DNA of 64,000 nt from Candidatus Gastranaerophilales bacterium (GCA_944323035.1 CALUQY010000002.1:62001-126000), one strand, 5' to 3'. Counted from the first letter of the stretch, positions 26,113-34,220 are shown. Notes: a model not told the origin generated them from the sequence alone. Program-made: numbers and translations.

Positions 26113-26158
26113 CAAAATTTGTTAAGAAAAATCAACTGATTTGCGGAATTTTCGGTAT

Positions 26159-27802
26159 TCAGCCATTAAAATCTTTTCCACCGACAATTTTCAGGTGGCG
26201 TTTGTCGCCTTCGCCGACGCTCTTGCTTTTAAGGTTGTGCTGCTCTACAAGTTCGTGCTGTAGTTTTCTTATTTGCTGATTTTGAGGGGAAAGCTCAATA
26301 TTTTCCGCGCCTTCAAGAATTTTGTTAATTGCAGCCTTTGCTTCTTCCAGCGCTCTTTCCGCCTCGTCGTAGTAGCCTGTCAACGCTTCTGTAGCTTCAA
26401 TATCGAGCGCATCTTTCAGAACCTTCTGGATTTGCGGCATTGAATTTGTTTTGATAAAGAAAGTTCTTATCCTTAAATCGTTGGCAATGCTCAAAATCTT
26501 CGCACCGCCTTTGGCGAAATTTTTGTGGGCGATAACGATATCGGCTTCTTCAATGTTACGTGTAAGTTCAACGTTGAGGTTAAGGCGTTCAATAACTTTT
26601 TCTACAATGCTTCTTGAAACCGCATAGAGATAAACTTTCTTCAGTCCTTTGACCTCTTCAACGTATTTTTCGCGTGAAAACCCGAATTTTAAACTGTCAG
26701 ACGGTTTTTCAACAGGCCGTTCAAGGGAAGGGAAAACCTTTTTTTCAAGCCGGTTTATCTCATCAAGTATGGACTTTGGCTGTTCTTTTGTTGCCGGAAG
26801 TTCTTCCTTAACAGGCTCATAAGTTTTGTCAACCTTTCTGATTTCAGGTCTAATCGGCCAGCCGCGCAGGATGTAATCGACTGCTTCCGAGGTATTTTTG
26901 TAAACAGCAAGTGTGTTTCTGTCAAGGATTTCGATAACAATATCAAAAGTCGGCTGTTTTTCCCGTTCCAGAACAGTTTTCTGGCAGGCACGCCTGCGCG
27001 CCTCATCGTCGCCGAGTGTAACGGATTGAATTCCGCCGACCAAATCAGACAATGTCGGGTTTTTAATAAGGTTTTCCAGAGTATTACCGTGAGCGGTTGC
27101 AATCAACATAACACCACGTTCAGCAATGGTTCTGGCCGCCTGTGCTTCGGCCTCGGTACCAATTTCATCGACAACGATAACTTCCGGTGTGTGATTTTCA
27201 ACCGCCTCAATCATTATATCCTTTTGAAACTCGGGCTGGCGAACCTGCATTCTGCGCGCATGCCCGATAGCAGGGTGCGGCGTATCTCCGTCACCCGCAA
27301 TTTCATTTGATGTATCAACAACAATAACACGTTTTTTCAATTCGTCAGCAACAAGCCTTGAAATTTCTCTCAATTTTGTTGTTTTACCAACCCCCGGAGG
27401 CCCCAGAAACAAAATACTTTTACCTAAAGTACAAAAATCCTTAATGCAGGCAATGGTTCCTGTTACGACTCTACCTATACGGCAAGTAAGCCCTACAACT
27501 TTACCCTGTCTGTTTCTTATTGCGCTAATCCTGTGCAAAGTACCGGGGATTCCGGATCTGTTGTCCGAGGTAAACTCCTGAACACGGCTTGTAATATGTA
27601 AAATGTCCTCATCATCCACGCAATCGCACTCAATATATTCAATCTCGCCGTTTGCGTGCCGGATTTCCGGAATTCTGCCTATATCAAGCACAATTTCGAT
27701 GACATCGCTCATTTTCTCATAATCCAGGTGTTTACGAACCTTTTGGGGTAAAATAGCAACCAGTTTATCCAGGTCACTTTGAAATTGTAAATTTGTCTGC
27801 AT
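26159..27802 (-). CDS. Ycf45/SpoIIIAA-like AAA ATPase with R3H domain
   Basis: 547 residues. Walker A 'LGPPGVGKTTKLREISRL', Walker B 'EVIVVDEIGTEAEA', then 'LIATAHGNTLENLIKNP', closely following the SpoIIIAA/Ycf45 family of cyanobacteria, plastids and Firmicutes. After a Pro/Glu linker (about residues 320-370) comes a second domain ('KKVYLYAVSRSIVEKVIERL', 'DIVIAHKNFAKGGAKIL') and a C-terminal R3H-like nucleic-acid-binding stretch ('LQHELVEQHNLKSKSVGEGD' followed by KRHLKIVG). Probably a single-stranded nucleic-acid-linked ATPase; role not established. Confidence 0.85.
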   Translation of the reverse strand: MQTNLQFQSDLDKLVAILPQKVRKHLDYEKMSDVIEIVLDIGRIPEIRHANGEIEYIECDCVDDEDILHITSRVQEFTSDNRSGIPGTLHRISAIRNRQGKVVGLTCRIGRVVTGTIACIKDFCTLGKSILFLGPPGVGKTTKLREISRLVADELKKRVIVVDTSNEIAGDGDTPHPAIGHARRMQVRQPEFQKDIMIEAVENHTPEVIVVDEIGTEAEAQAARTIAERGVMLIATAHGNTLENLIKNPTLSDLVGGIQSVTLGDDEARRRACQKTVLEREKQPTFDIVIEILDRNTLAVYKNTSEAVDYILRGWPIRPEIRKVDKTYEPVKEELPATKEQPKSILDEINRLEKKVFPSLERPVEKPSDSLKFGFSREKYVEEVKGLKKVYLYAVSRSIVEKVIERLNLNVELTRNIEEADIVIAHKNFAKGGAKILSIANDLRIRTFFIKTNSMPQIQKVLKDALDIEATEALTGYYDEAERALEEAKAAINKILEGAENIELSPQNQQIRKLQHELVEQHNLKSKSVGEGDKRHLKIVGGKDFNG

Positions 27803-28023
27803 TTTCTGCCTCTCTATTTTATGTATGATATATAAAATATGAAATTGTAGGCTTTAGAATATCGAGTGTTATACAGCTGCCGCGCACTGCCCTTAGTATC
27901 GGGGGAGTAGTGCTTTTGCTCTCCTACTATTATTATGCCACTTTTTCAGCCTCTTTCATCATCTAAATATACTACATCTATAACAAAATTTACAAATTGT
28001 TACATTTTCGTAACAAAGTAGAG

Positions 28024-28052
28024 TTGACACACTGTAGTGAAAACGCTACAAT
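28024..28052 (+). promoter_or_regulatory. Promoter and operator of toxin-antitoxin module 2
   Basis: TTGACA (28024-28029), 17-bp spacer, TACAAT (28047-28052). The near-perfect palindrome TGTAGTG-aaaa-CGCTACA (28033-28050) covers the spacer and -10. The layout matches module 1, but the palindrome sequence differs. Confidence 0.75.
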
Positions 28053-28058
28053 ATAATT

Positions 28059-28382
28059 ATTAAAGAAATAAAATTTCATAAATTACCAAACGGCAGAGAA
28101 CCGGTCAGAGATTGGCTGTTATCATTAGATAAATCTATGCGTGCCAAAATTATTAAACGAATAGAACGTATTTATGACAATAATTTTGGTGACTACAAAC
28201 AGATTGATGCAAATTTGTACGAACTCAGATTTACACTTGGCAAAGGCTACAGGATTTACTACACAATACAGGGTGAAACTCTTGTTCTACTACTCAATGC
28301 CGGTGACAAATCTAAACAGGCAAAAGATATAGAATTAGCAAAAATTTATTTGACAAATATAAAGGAATATAAAAATGAGTGA
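28059..28382 (+). CDS. RelE/HigB-type toxin with apparent ATT start (module 2)
   Basis: 108 codons including stop if read from ATT at 28059. The N-terminus 'KEIKFHKLPNGREPVRDWLL' then aligns residue by residue with module 1 ('MKKIIKYQLPNGKIPFDEWF'). The first ATG in frame is at 28137 and would remove 26 residues including the first strand and helix. ATT lies exactly 6 nt after the -10, as the ATG does in module 1. Core motifs: 'LYELRFTLGKGYRIYYT', 'LLLNAGDKSKQAKDIELA'. Either a rare ATT start on a leaderless mRNA or a toxin disabled at its start codon. Confidence 0.75.
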   Translation: MKEIKFHKLPNGREPVRDWLLSLDKSMRAKIIKRIERIYDNNFGDYKQIDANLYELRFTLGKGYRIYYTIQGETLVLLLNAGDKSKQAKDIELAKIYLTNIKEYKNE

Positions 28383-28662
28383 CTTTAACGACTTTGTTTT
28401 AGAACAATTAAAAGATGAAGAATTTCAAAAAGAATATATGAACGAAAGTCTTACGCAATATATCAATGACGGTGATTTTAACGCTTTTTTCCGTTCTCTG
28501 GAATTAGTAATAAAATCGCGTGACAGTATTTCCGGATTCTGTGAAAAAGCAGGTATTGACCGAACAATGCTATATGAAATATTTAGAGGCAAAAGGGTTC
28601 CACGACTTGATACATTAGCAAAAATCCTTAAAACTCTAGGTTACAATTTAAGGATTGCATAA
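28375..28662 (+). CDS. Antitoxin with HTH (module 2)
   Basis: 95 residues. The C-terminal HTH 'ISGFCEKAGIDRTMLYEIFR' with 'VPRLDTLAKILKTLGY' matches the HigA/'antidote' type and the antitoxin at 11375. It overlaps the toxin by 8 nt, the same overlap as module 1, with an RBS (AAAGGAA) inside the toxin end. It would neutralise the toxin and repress the promoter at 28024. Confidence 0.85.
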   Translation: MSDFNDFVLEQLKDEEFQKEYMNESLTQYINDGDFNAFFRSLELVIKSRDSISGFCEKAGIDRTMLYEIFRGKRVPRLDTLAKILKTLGYNLRIA

Positions 28663-28665
28663 AAT

Positions 28666-28827
28666 ATGTCAGGCGATTATAAAAAACTGTTGAACAAAAA
28701 GCGTAAGCGTGAATACGCTAATGTAAAAACTATGGGCGTAAACATTGACAAAAATGAGTATTACGAAATAATACTCTCAAACTCCGCGCATCCTGAAAGG
28801 GTTAATGATAGAGATAAAAACAATTGA
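28666..28827 (+). CDS. Small ORF following toxin-antitoxin module 2
   Basis: 53 residues, starting MSGDYKKLLNKKRKREYANV and ending RDKNN, 3 nt after the antitoxin stop and so in the same operon. Very basic N-terminus, acidic/Asn-rich C-terminus with 'NEYYEIILSNSAHPERVND'. No family recognised. Upstream RBS is weak (AAGGATTGC). A promoter for the next gene overlaps its stop. Coding status is plausible, not proven. Confidence 0.45.
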   Translation: MSGDYKKLLNKKRKREYANVKTMGVNIDKNEYYEIILSNSAHPERVNDRDKNN

Positions 28828-28852
28828 CAAGCCGGAAAAAATAAGTCATAAT
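28824..28852 (+). promoter_or_regulatory. Promoter of the G-tract pilin gene
   Basis: TTGACA (28824-28829), 17-bp spacer, CATAAT (28847-28852). Predicted start near 28859 leaves a 75-nt leader containing the small hairpin TCCGG-ttgatat-CCGGA and the RBS AAAGGA. Confidence 0.6.
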
Positions 28853-28933
28853 TAATATAAAAATAAAGTCCGGCGATAGAGCCGGTATCATAATTAAATC
28901 CGGTTGATATCCGGAAGAAAGGATGGAATTAAT

Positions 28934-30011
28934 ATGATGAAAAATTTAGAAGCTGAAAACCCTTGTAGTACGGATATTCTGGTCAGGGGGGGGGGGGTCG
29001 ACTGAGTCGACGGCCATAAAGGGTTTATGGGCTTGCGGACGACGAATAGCCTTCACCATGGCGGAAATACTCTTATCCCTCACGATTATCGGTGTGGTTG
29101 CGGCGATTACTTTACCGAGTTTAACGGGTAACATTAATGAGCGAACATGGAATACTCAAAGAAAAGCACTTTATGCAAGGATGTCACAGGCTATTGCACT
29201 CATGCCGGCACTTAACGGATACGGAACCTTAAAGGAAGAAAGTTCGGCCGGCGCAAGTGATGCCGTTGACACTGCTACAGAAACTTTTATCACTGACGGG
29301 CTGGCTAAAGTTATAAAAATCAACAACATCTGCGACAACGAGCATATTGAAGACTGCGGAATACCGCTTACTTACACAACTCTTGCAGGAAGTAACAAAG
29401 ATATTCCAAAAACTATGACAGAATTAAATTCTTTTATAACTTCAGTATCTTACAGTGCATATAGCTACCATTCTGCCAGCAGCTATTCTATGCTTGACAC
29501 AAAAGCTGCCGCCTTTGAAACCGGAAACGGAGAAAGCATTCTCACGTTCTACAACCCTAACTGCGTTGCCAATATGGGCGAAACAAACTATTACTTTGCA
29601 CAGCCTAAAATTTGTGCAAACATGATTTACGATTTAAATGGCTCTAAAGGACCTAATACCGTTGGCAAGGATATAGGTTTTATGACAATACTTTATCCTA
29701 CCGACAGCGTCGTTGTTGCACCGGTTCCATTTAGAAGCGTATTTAGCGGAGTTACTCCGGAGGAAGCACCTACAGCATGCACGCTTCAAGCTGGAGATGA
29801 ATATAGAATTCCAACTAAGGACGAATTAGCATCTCTTTTTGTTAACCAAAATCTTATAGCAGATTCGTTTGCTAATACTCACTGGTATTCCTCGTCTAAA
29901 CTAGTTGTCTACAACGGGATTAGTAACTGGTTAATTGTTCAAAACATAGGTGAATACAGATTTCCAAGCGCAGGAGTTTCAAATTGGGGTATTCTGTGTG
30001 TTAAAAGATAA
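28934..30011 (+). CDS. Pilin-like protein interrupted by a 12-G tract (probable phase-variable gene)
   Basis: The start with a proper RBS (GAAAGGATGG) is ATG 28934, but with 12 Gs at 28986-28997 this frame stops at TGA 29003-29005. The downstream frame from 29058 encodes 317 residues: helix 'AEILLSLTIIGVVAAI', core 'NMIYDLNGSKGPNTVGKDIG', DUF1566-like end 'EYRIPTKDELASLF' and 'ILCVKR'. Removing one G (or adding two) joins both frames into a 358-residue prepilin with a 39-residue leader ending ...GRRIA before FTMAE. The -1 residue is then Ala rather than Gly. In the sequenced state the gene is off or weakly made from internal ATG 29058. Confidence 0.75.
28986..28997 (+). repeat. Homopolymeric G tract (12 G)
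   Basis: Twelve consecutive Gs inside the pilin leader codons. It is followed at once by two perfect inverted repeats: GTCGACT-G-AGTCGAC (28997-29011) and CCATAAA-ggg-TTTATGG (29014-29030). Confidence 0.9.
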
Positions 30012-30019
30012 CCAAGCAG

Positions 30020-30039
30020 GTTGGGCTTACAAGCACAAC
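30020..30039. repeat. Palindromic repeat, degenerate copy
   Basis: GTTGGGCTTACAAGCACAAC, followed by TTACAAA; a near copy of the perfect palindrome at 55898-55917. Confidence 0.6.
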
Positions 30040-30067
30040 TTACAAATTACAAATTAAAATAGTGAAC

Positions 30068-30097
30068 TTGACAAAAGGTATAAGTTTGGGTTAGAGT
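30068..30097 (+). promoter_or_regulatory. Likely promoter of tRNA-Leu
   Basis: TTGACA (30068-30073) and TAGAGT (30092-30097) with an 18-bp spacer, about 30 bp before the tRNA. Confidence 0.5.
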
Positions 30098-30125
30098 AGG
30101 AATTGCGCTAACCCAAGCTTAATAC

Positions 30126-30204
30126 GGGCATGTGGTGGAATGGTAGACACGCTAGTCTTAGGAACTAGTGCTAACGCGTGGGAGTTCGAGTCTCTTCATG
30201 CCCA
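30126..30204 (+). tRNA. tRNA-Leu (UAG)
   Basis: Acceptor arms GGGCATG/CATGCCC, D arm with GTAGACAC, anticodon stem CTAGT/ACTAG around loop CTTAGGA (anticodon TAG at 30159-30161), a variable region TGCTAACGCG, T arm GGGAG-TTCGAGT-CTCTT, discriminator A. Reads CUN leucine codons. CCA is not encoded in full. Confidence 0.93.
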
Positions 30205-30243
30205 AACTAAAAGGATGGTAAATAGTTACCATCCTTTTAGTTT
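30204..30243 (+). terminator. Terminator of tRNA-Leu
   Basis: Perfect 18-bp stem AAACTAAAAGGATGGTAA / TTACCATCCTTTTAGTTT with loop ATAG, starting at the discriminator base. Confidence 0.88.
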
Positions 30244-30694
30244 GTCTACTATTGACAAACCGGCAAAAAAATTTTTCAGGTATTATATAATCAGGTATCT
30301 CTTATTGTAGAAAACTTTTGAAATTACTGTAGAAAAGTTGACTGTTTTCTACAATTGTTTATACTTTTCTACAACAATCACTATGACTATGATTTATTTT
30401 AAAAAGTTTTCTAATCATAGTTATAAAATTTTCTACAAAGATTTTACAATGAAAACTATTGACAATAGCAGCTTTCAGAAGTTTTCTACAAATATTTTGA
30501 GCTTACTATGACTATTAGTTTTATATATTCTAATTAAATTATTTCTATAGTAAATAATAGAACAGCCGGAAAGCATTAAATTATCCAGCAGGAGTTTATA
30601 TTTAAATCCTGTTTATAATGCCGGATAATCAAAAAAATATTGCGCTTTCTTAATAATATCAATACTTTTCTTGTAATTTGCATATTGTTTGTAA
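30244..30694. other. Putative replication origin (oriC) beside dnaN
   Basis: This 485-bp gene-free, AT-rich stretch holds six identical copies of TTTTCTACA, one base from the DnaA box TTTTCCACA. Forward copies start at 30345, 30365, 30429 and 30482; reverse copies are 30306-30314 and 30328-30336. A near copy TTTTCTAAT is at 30407. Between and after them are AT-rich blocks and repeats of ACTATGACTAT (30381-30392 and 30508-30518) that could serve as the unwinding element. Position next to dnaN is typical of bacterial origins. dnaA is not in the window. No gene is seen here. Confidence 0.65.
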
Positions 30695-30700
30695 TATAAT
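30671..30700 (+). promoter_or_regulatory. Promoter of dnaN
   Basis: TTGTAA (30671-30676), 18-bp spacer, TATAAT (30695-30700), then AAGGAG at 30715-30720. Confidence 0.6.
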
Positions 30701-30728
30701 TTAATCAGGAATATAAGGAGTCAGAGGT

Positions 30729-31844
30729 ATGAAGTTTGTTATTAAAAAAGAAGATTTATATAACGGTATTAAAATAGTAGAAAGAGCAACCAGCGTCAAA
30801 GCTATTCAACCTGTTCTTTTGAATATTTACATTGAAACCGTCGGGTCAAATTCTATCAAATTAGTTGCAACGGATTTAGATATGACAATAGTTACAACCG
30901 TTGATGCTCAAGTTGAAGAAGAAGGAAAAATAACACTTCCTTCCAAAACTCTTAACGAAATAGTTTCAAAATTAAATGACAACCTCGTTACTTTTGAAAT
31001 GAAAAACGGTGAAACTTCTGTTAACATTACATGCAAAAAAACAAAATTTGATATTATCGGGATTTCTGCAGATGAGTTCCCGAAAGAATGTTCAAATGTA
31101 GAAGTTGATGAAGCTAATTGTTTTGAAATTCCTGTGAAAGTTTTGACAAAAGCTGTAAGACAGGCAGGCTTTGCTGCTGCTGCTTATGAAAACAGCAACC
31201 TTTTATCAGGTATTGTATTCAGTCTTTCCGAAAACCTTCTGGAAGTTGCCTCAACTGACGGCAACAGACTTGCAAGAGTCAGAGAACATATTGAAAATGA
31301 CAAAACAAGCTTACTCATTATTCCGGCTAGAACTATTAACGAATTTGCAAAAATGTGCTCTTTCATTGATGAAGATAATATTAATATTTACGCTGAAACT
31401 AACAGAATTGTTTTCAAATCAGAAAGAACAACAACTATTTCAAGACTTTTAGAAGGCCAATTCCCTCAATATAACAAACTTATTCCTAATGAAAGCCCGA
31501 AAGAAGCTATTGTTAATGTTTCGCAAATGATTTCGGCACTCGACCGTGTTTCTGTCATGGTTAACGAAAAAACAAGTATCGCTAAATTTGAATTCAACGA
31601 AAATAACCTGACACTTAGCGCTGATACTCCGGATTCCGGTAAATCAGAAGAAAATATTGATATTGACTACACTTCTGAACCGCTTACAATTGCTTTCAAC
31701 TACAAATATATGCTTGAAGCTTTGAAAAATATTGATAGTGATGAAGTTAAAATCGGCTTGAATACAAGCCTTTCAGCAACAGTATTAAGACCGAACAGCG
31801 ATGAAGATTTTGTTTGTCTGGTAATGCCTGTACAAATAAGATAA
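30729..31844 (+). CDS. dnaN: DNA polymerase III beta subunit (sliding clamp)
   Basis: Ring-shaped processivity clamp for DNA polymerase III. 371 residues, usual length, with the three repeated clamp domains: 'MKFVIKKEDLYNGIKIVERA', 'LLNIYIETVGSNSIKLVATD', 'GIVFSLSENLLEVASTDGNR', and the end 'FVCLVMPVQIR' matching the family's MPMR(L) tail. RBS AAGGAG 8 nt before the ATG. The origin-like region lies directly upstream. Confidence 0.97.
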   Translation: MKFVIKKEDLYNGIKIVERATSVKAIQPVLLNIYIETVGSNSIKLVATDLDMTIVTTVDAQVEEEGKITLPSKTLNEIVSKLNDNLVTFEMKNGETSVNITCKKTKFDIIGISADEFPKECSNVEVDEANCFEIPVKVLTKAVRQAGFAAAAYENSNLLSGIVFSLSENLLEVASTDGNRLARVREHIENDKTSLLIIPARTINEFAKMCSFIDEDNINIYAETNRIVFKSERTTTISRLLEGQFPQYNKLIPNESPKEAIVNVSQMISALDRVSVMVNEKTSIAKFEFNENNLTLSADTPDSGKSEENIDIDYTSEPLTIAFNYKYMLEALKNIDSDEVKIGLNTSLSATVLRPNSDEDFVCLVMPVQIR

Positions 31845-31901
31845 GTTGAATGGGCAGACTACAAATTGCGTGCTATCATGTTGTAAAAGTGAAAGGTTAG
31901 T

Positions 31902-32294
31902 ATGACTAAAGCAACGGATTATTTTATGAACGGTTACTCTTGTGCTGAAAGTGTCATGCAGGTTGCAATTGATAAAGGTTTGTGTACTGCTGAATTGCTT
32001 CCGTGCGCTACGGCATTTTCAGGCGGTATGAGCAGCGGCTGCCTCTGCGGTGCACTTGCGGCTTTGCAAATCGTTGCCGGCTGGAATTTCGGCAGAAATA
32101 ATTCTAAAGGTAATGAAGTTATAGCAAGAGCGAAAGCAAAGGAACTTGTTGAAGAATTCAAAGCCCGTAATCAGTTTACCTGCTGTAAAATTTTATCACG
32201 CGGATTTGAGGGGCTGGAGCGCAAAAAACATTGCTGTAAAATGGTTTCTGATGCAGAAGAAATGTTAGAACTTCTGGCAGGTGTCCATGTTTAA
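31902..32294 (+). CDS. C_GCAxxG_C_C family protein
   Basis: 130 residues. Defining motifs: 'GYSCAESVMQ', 'SGGMSSGCLCGALAALQIVAG' (GCxCGA), later 'FTCCKILSRGF' and 'KKHCCKMVSDA'. The conserved cysteines suggest metal binding or redox chemistry; the family often sits near transporters or redox proteins, but its function is not established. The stop overlaps the crcB start. Promoter: TGC-TATCAT at 31871-31879. Confidence 0.88.
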   Translation: MTKATDYFMNGYSCAESVMQVAIDKGLCTAELLPCATAFSGGMSSGCLCGALAALQIVAGWNFGRNNSKGNEVIARAKAKELVEEFKARNQFTCCKILSRGFEGLERKKHCCKMVSDAEEMLELLAGVHV

Positions 32295-32637
32295 CGTAAT
32301 TGCGGTATTTTTAGGCGGCGGACTGGGGTCTGTTTTGAGATACTTAACAAACCTTGTTTGCCCGTTTCCGACTGTAGTTGTAAATATTACAGGCAGTTTT
32401 ATTATTGGATTTTTTTACGTATTCTTTATGGATAAAGCAGATATTTCCTCATCTTTAAAACTTGCGATTACTGTCGGAATTTGCGGCGGTCTGACTACAT
32501 TCAGCACTTTTTCTCTGGAACTTTTTAAAATGATTGAAAAAGGCGGATATGTTCAATCTTTGGGTTATATTATTTTAAGTGTTTTAATCTGTTTATTATC
32601 AACAGGAATAGGAGCTTACCTTGCCAAAAATATTTGA
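32287..32637 (+). CDS. crcB: Fluoride ion channel CrcB/FluC
   Basis: 116 residues from ATG 32287 (an in-frame GTG lies at 32281). Four membrane helices with the family signatures 'LGGGLGSVLRYLTN', 'NITGSFIIGFFY' and 'GGLTTFSTFSLE' (the phenylalanine track and Thr-Phe-Ser-Thr). Dual-topology dimers export fluoride. It overlaps both neighbours, so the three genes form an operon. No fluoride riboswitch is seen before the operon. Confidence 0.93.
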   Translation: MFNVIAVFLGGGLGSVLRYLTNLVCPFPTVVVNITGSFIIGFFYVFFMDKADISSSLKLAITVGICGGLTTFSTFSLELFKMIEKGGYVQSLGYIILSVLICLLSTGIGAYLAKNI

Positions 32638-33466
32638 GTTTGATAAATTGAATTTTTTGACAGCCGGCATGCCTAGAGCTACAAAAGGCAGTTATAAAGA
32701 AGCTTTTGAGATAATAAAGTCAATGGAGCTTGACGGTATGGAGCTGGAATTTGTTCACGGCGTAAAGATGAGTGATGCAACGCGTACTCTTGTAAATGAA
32801 ATTCGCAGTAATGAAAACTTTATTCTTACAGCACATTGTCCGTTTTACATAAACCTTAACGCTCAGGAAGAAGAAAAGGTTCTGGCAAGTGTAAACAGAA
32901 TTATCGAAACGGCAAGGGCAGCGCAGGATGTCGGCGCGTTCAGCATAACATATCACGCAGCATATTATATGGGCGGCGATAAGGAAACTGTTTACGCACA
33001 GGTAAAAAAATGCAATGATTTAATTAATACAGCGCTTGCAAATGAAGGGATAGAAGTCTGGGTTCGGCCTGAAACCACCGGAAAAGCAACCCAGTGGGGT
33101 GATTTGGATGAAGTTATCCGGCTTTCAAAAGAGTTTGATATGGTTCTGCCGTGCATAGATTTTTCGCATCTTCATGCCAGAAGTGCCGGTGAGTATAATA
33201 CTTACGATGAATTTTCAATGATTTTTGAAAAAATAGGCAATGAGCTTGGCGATAATGCATTGAAAGCTTTTCACGGACACCTTGCAGGTATTCAATACAC
33301 AGCCAAAGGCGAACGCTGCCATTTAAACCTTGAAGAATCAGATATGAATTATAAAGATTTGCTTCGCGCCTTCAAAGCTTTTGACGTCCGCGGCGCCCTG
33401 ACCTGCGAAAGCCCGAATATTGAAATAGATACCAAAATTTTGAAAGAATATTACTCGGCTTTATAA
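32621..33466 (+). CDS. Endonuclease IV-like TIM-barrel protein
   Basis: 281 residues. Start TTG at 32621 after AGGAG at 32609-32613, overlapping crcB by 17 nt. AP-endonuclease-2 / Nfo fold: 'LTAHCPFYINL', 'TYHAAYYMGG', 'WVRPETTGKATQWGDLDEVI', 'PCIDFSHLHARS', 'FHGHLAGIQY', 'LTCESPNIEID', giving the His/Glu/Asp metal ligands in order. Likely an AP endonuclease, although sugar isomerases share the fold. Confidence 0.85.
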   Translation: MPKIFEFDKLNFLTAGMPRATKGSYKEAFEIIKSMELDGMELEFVHGVKMSDATRTLVNEIRSNENFILTAHCPFYINLNAQEEEKVLASVNRIIETARAAQDVGAFSITYHAAYYMGGDKETVYAQVKKCNDLINTALANEGIEVWVRPETTGKATQWGDLDEVIRLSKEFDMVLPCIDFSHLHARSAGEYNTYDEFSMIFEKIGNELGDNALKAFHGHLAGIQYTAKGERCHLNLEESDMNYKDLLRAFKAFDVRGALTCESPNIEIDTKILKEYYSAL

Positions 33467-33753
33467 AAAAGTTTGCCGTATTTATCAATACTTTTTTTCA
33501 TACCTTCGTGTTTAAGAGCTTTATAATCAGTGACGTCAAACATATACGGTGTTGACAGCTCGTCCAGTTCTGATAAAATTCTTGCAACATTTTCGTGTTT
33601 ATCTGTCCAGATTGCAAAATCAATATCAGAACCATTGTTGTAAGTTCCTTTTGCACGCGAACCGTAAATAACAACCTTTTCTATTTCAGGCTTTTGTTTG
33701 AAATAGTTCAGTAATTCGTCAATAGTTCTTTCCGGCAGTCCAAAATCATCCAT
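33451..33753 (-). CDS. MNT-type nucleotidyltransferase (HEPN/MNT module 2)
   Basis: 100 residues, signature 'VIYGSRAKGTYNNGSDIDFAI' region (GSR-x(9)-SDID). Antitoxin partner of the HEPN gene, overlapping it by 8 nt. Its 3' end overlaps the convergent endonuclease-IV-like gene by 16 nt. Related to, but clearly different from, the pair at 5.7 kb. Confidence 0.87.
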   Translation of the reverse strand: MDDFGLPERTIDELLNYFKQKPEIEKVVIYGSRAKGTYNNGSDIDFAIWTDKHENVARILSELDELSTPYMFDVTDYKALKHEGMKKSIDKYGKLFYKAE

Positions 33754-34144
33754 TGAAACCTGCCAGCCAGTTTGAAAATTTTAGTAATTCGTTATAAAAA
33801 GTAGTGCTGATTTTATCAAGAATAAGATTTATTTTATCCATTTTGTATTCGTGAGAAGTAGCATTTCTTGCGTCAAGCATATCAATCCAAATTTGACCGT
33901 TTTCTATAACATTTTTGTTGAACGCTTCTTTTATAACTTCCTTTGGAAGATAAACGGGAAGTCCGTTTTCAGCAAGATAGTCTTTGAGAACTTTCCAGGA
34001 TAATTCAAAACAAACTTCATATGCGTGAACAAGTGCCATGTGCATTAAGATGTTTTCTTTATCCTGCGTATATGCATTTTTGGCGTTTGTAAGAATTTCG
34101 AATGCCCTGTTAAAGTTTTCAATTCTTTCTTCTAATCTGCTCAT
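33746..34144 (-). CDS. HEPN-domain toxin (module 2)
   Basis: 132 residues, all helical. It keeps the RNase motif as 'LDARNATSHEYKMDKI' (R-N-x-x-x-H-x-Y). Known relatives cleave RNA, and their partner MNT proteins adenylylate the tyrosine. Also shows 'HAYEVCFELSWKVLKDYLAE' typical of HI0074-like proteins. Leads the two-gene operon. Confidence 0.87.
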   Translation of the reverse strand: MSRLEERIENFNRAFEILTNAKNAYTQDKENILMHMALVHAYEVCFELSWKVLKDYLAENGLPVYLPKEVIKEAFNKNVIENGQIWIDMLDARNATSHEYKMDKINLILDKISTTFYNELLKFSNWLAGFNG

Positions 34145-34220
34145 AGAGGAATTTTAGCATATTTAGTAATAAATGTAAAATATAATAACAACCTCTTGCA
34201 CAAAAAAAATTATCATGTAC

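Noticed and set aside
27880-27975. Possible structural RNA or small hydrophobic peptide upstream of the Ycf45-like gene
   Set aside because: No match to SRP, 6S or tmRNA core motifs could be seen; the hydrophobic frame has no ATG, GTG or RBS.
29058-30011. Pilin starting at ATG 29058 as a normal intact gene
   Set aside because: No RBS before this ATG and it would lack the charged leader needed for prepilin processing; ATG 28934 has the RBS and promoter.
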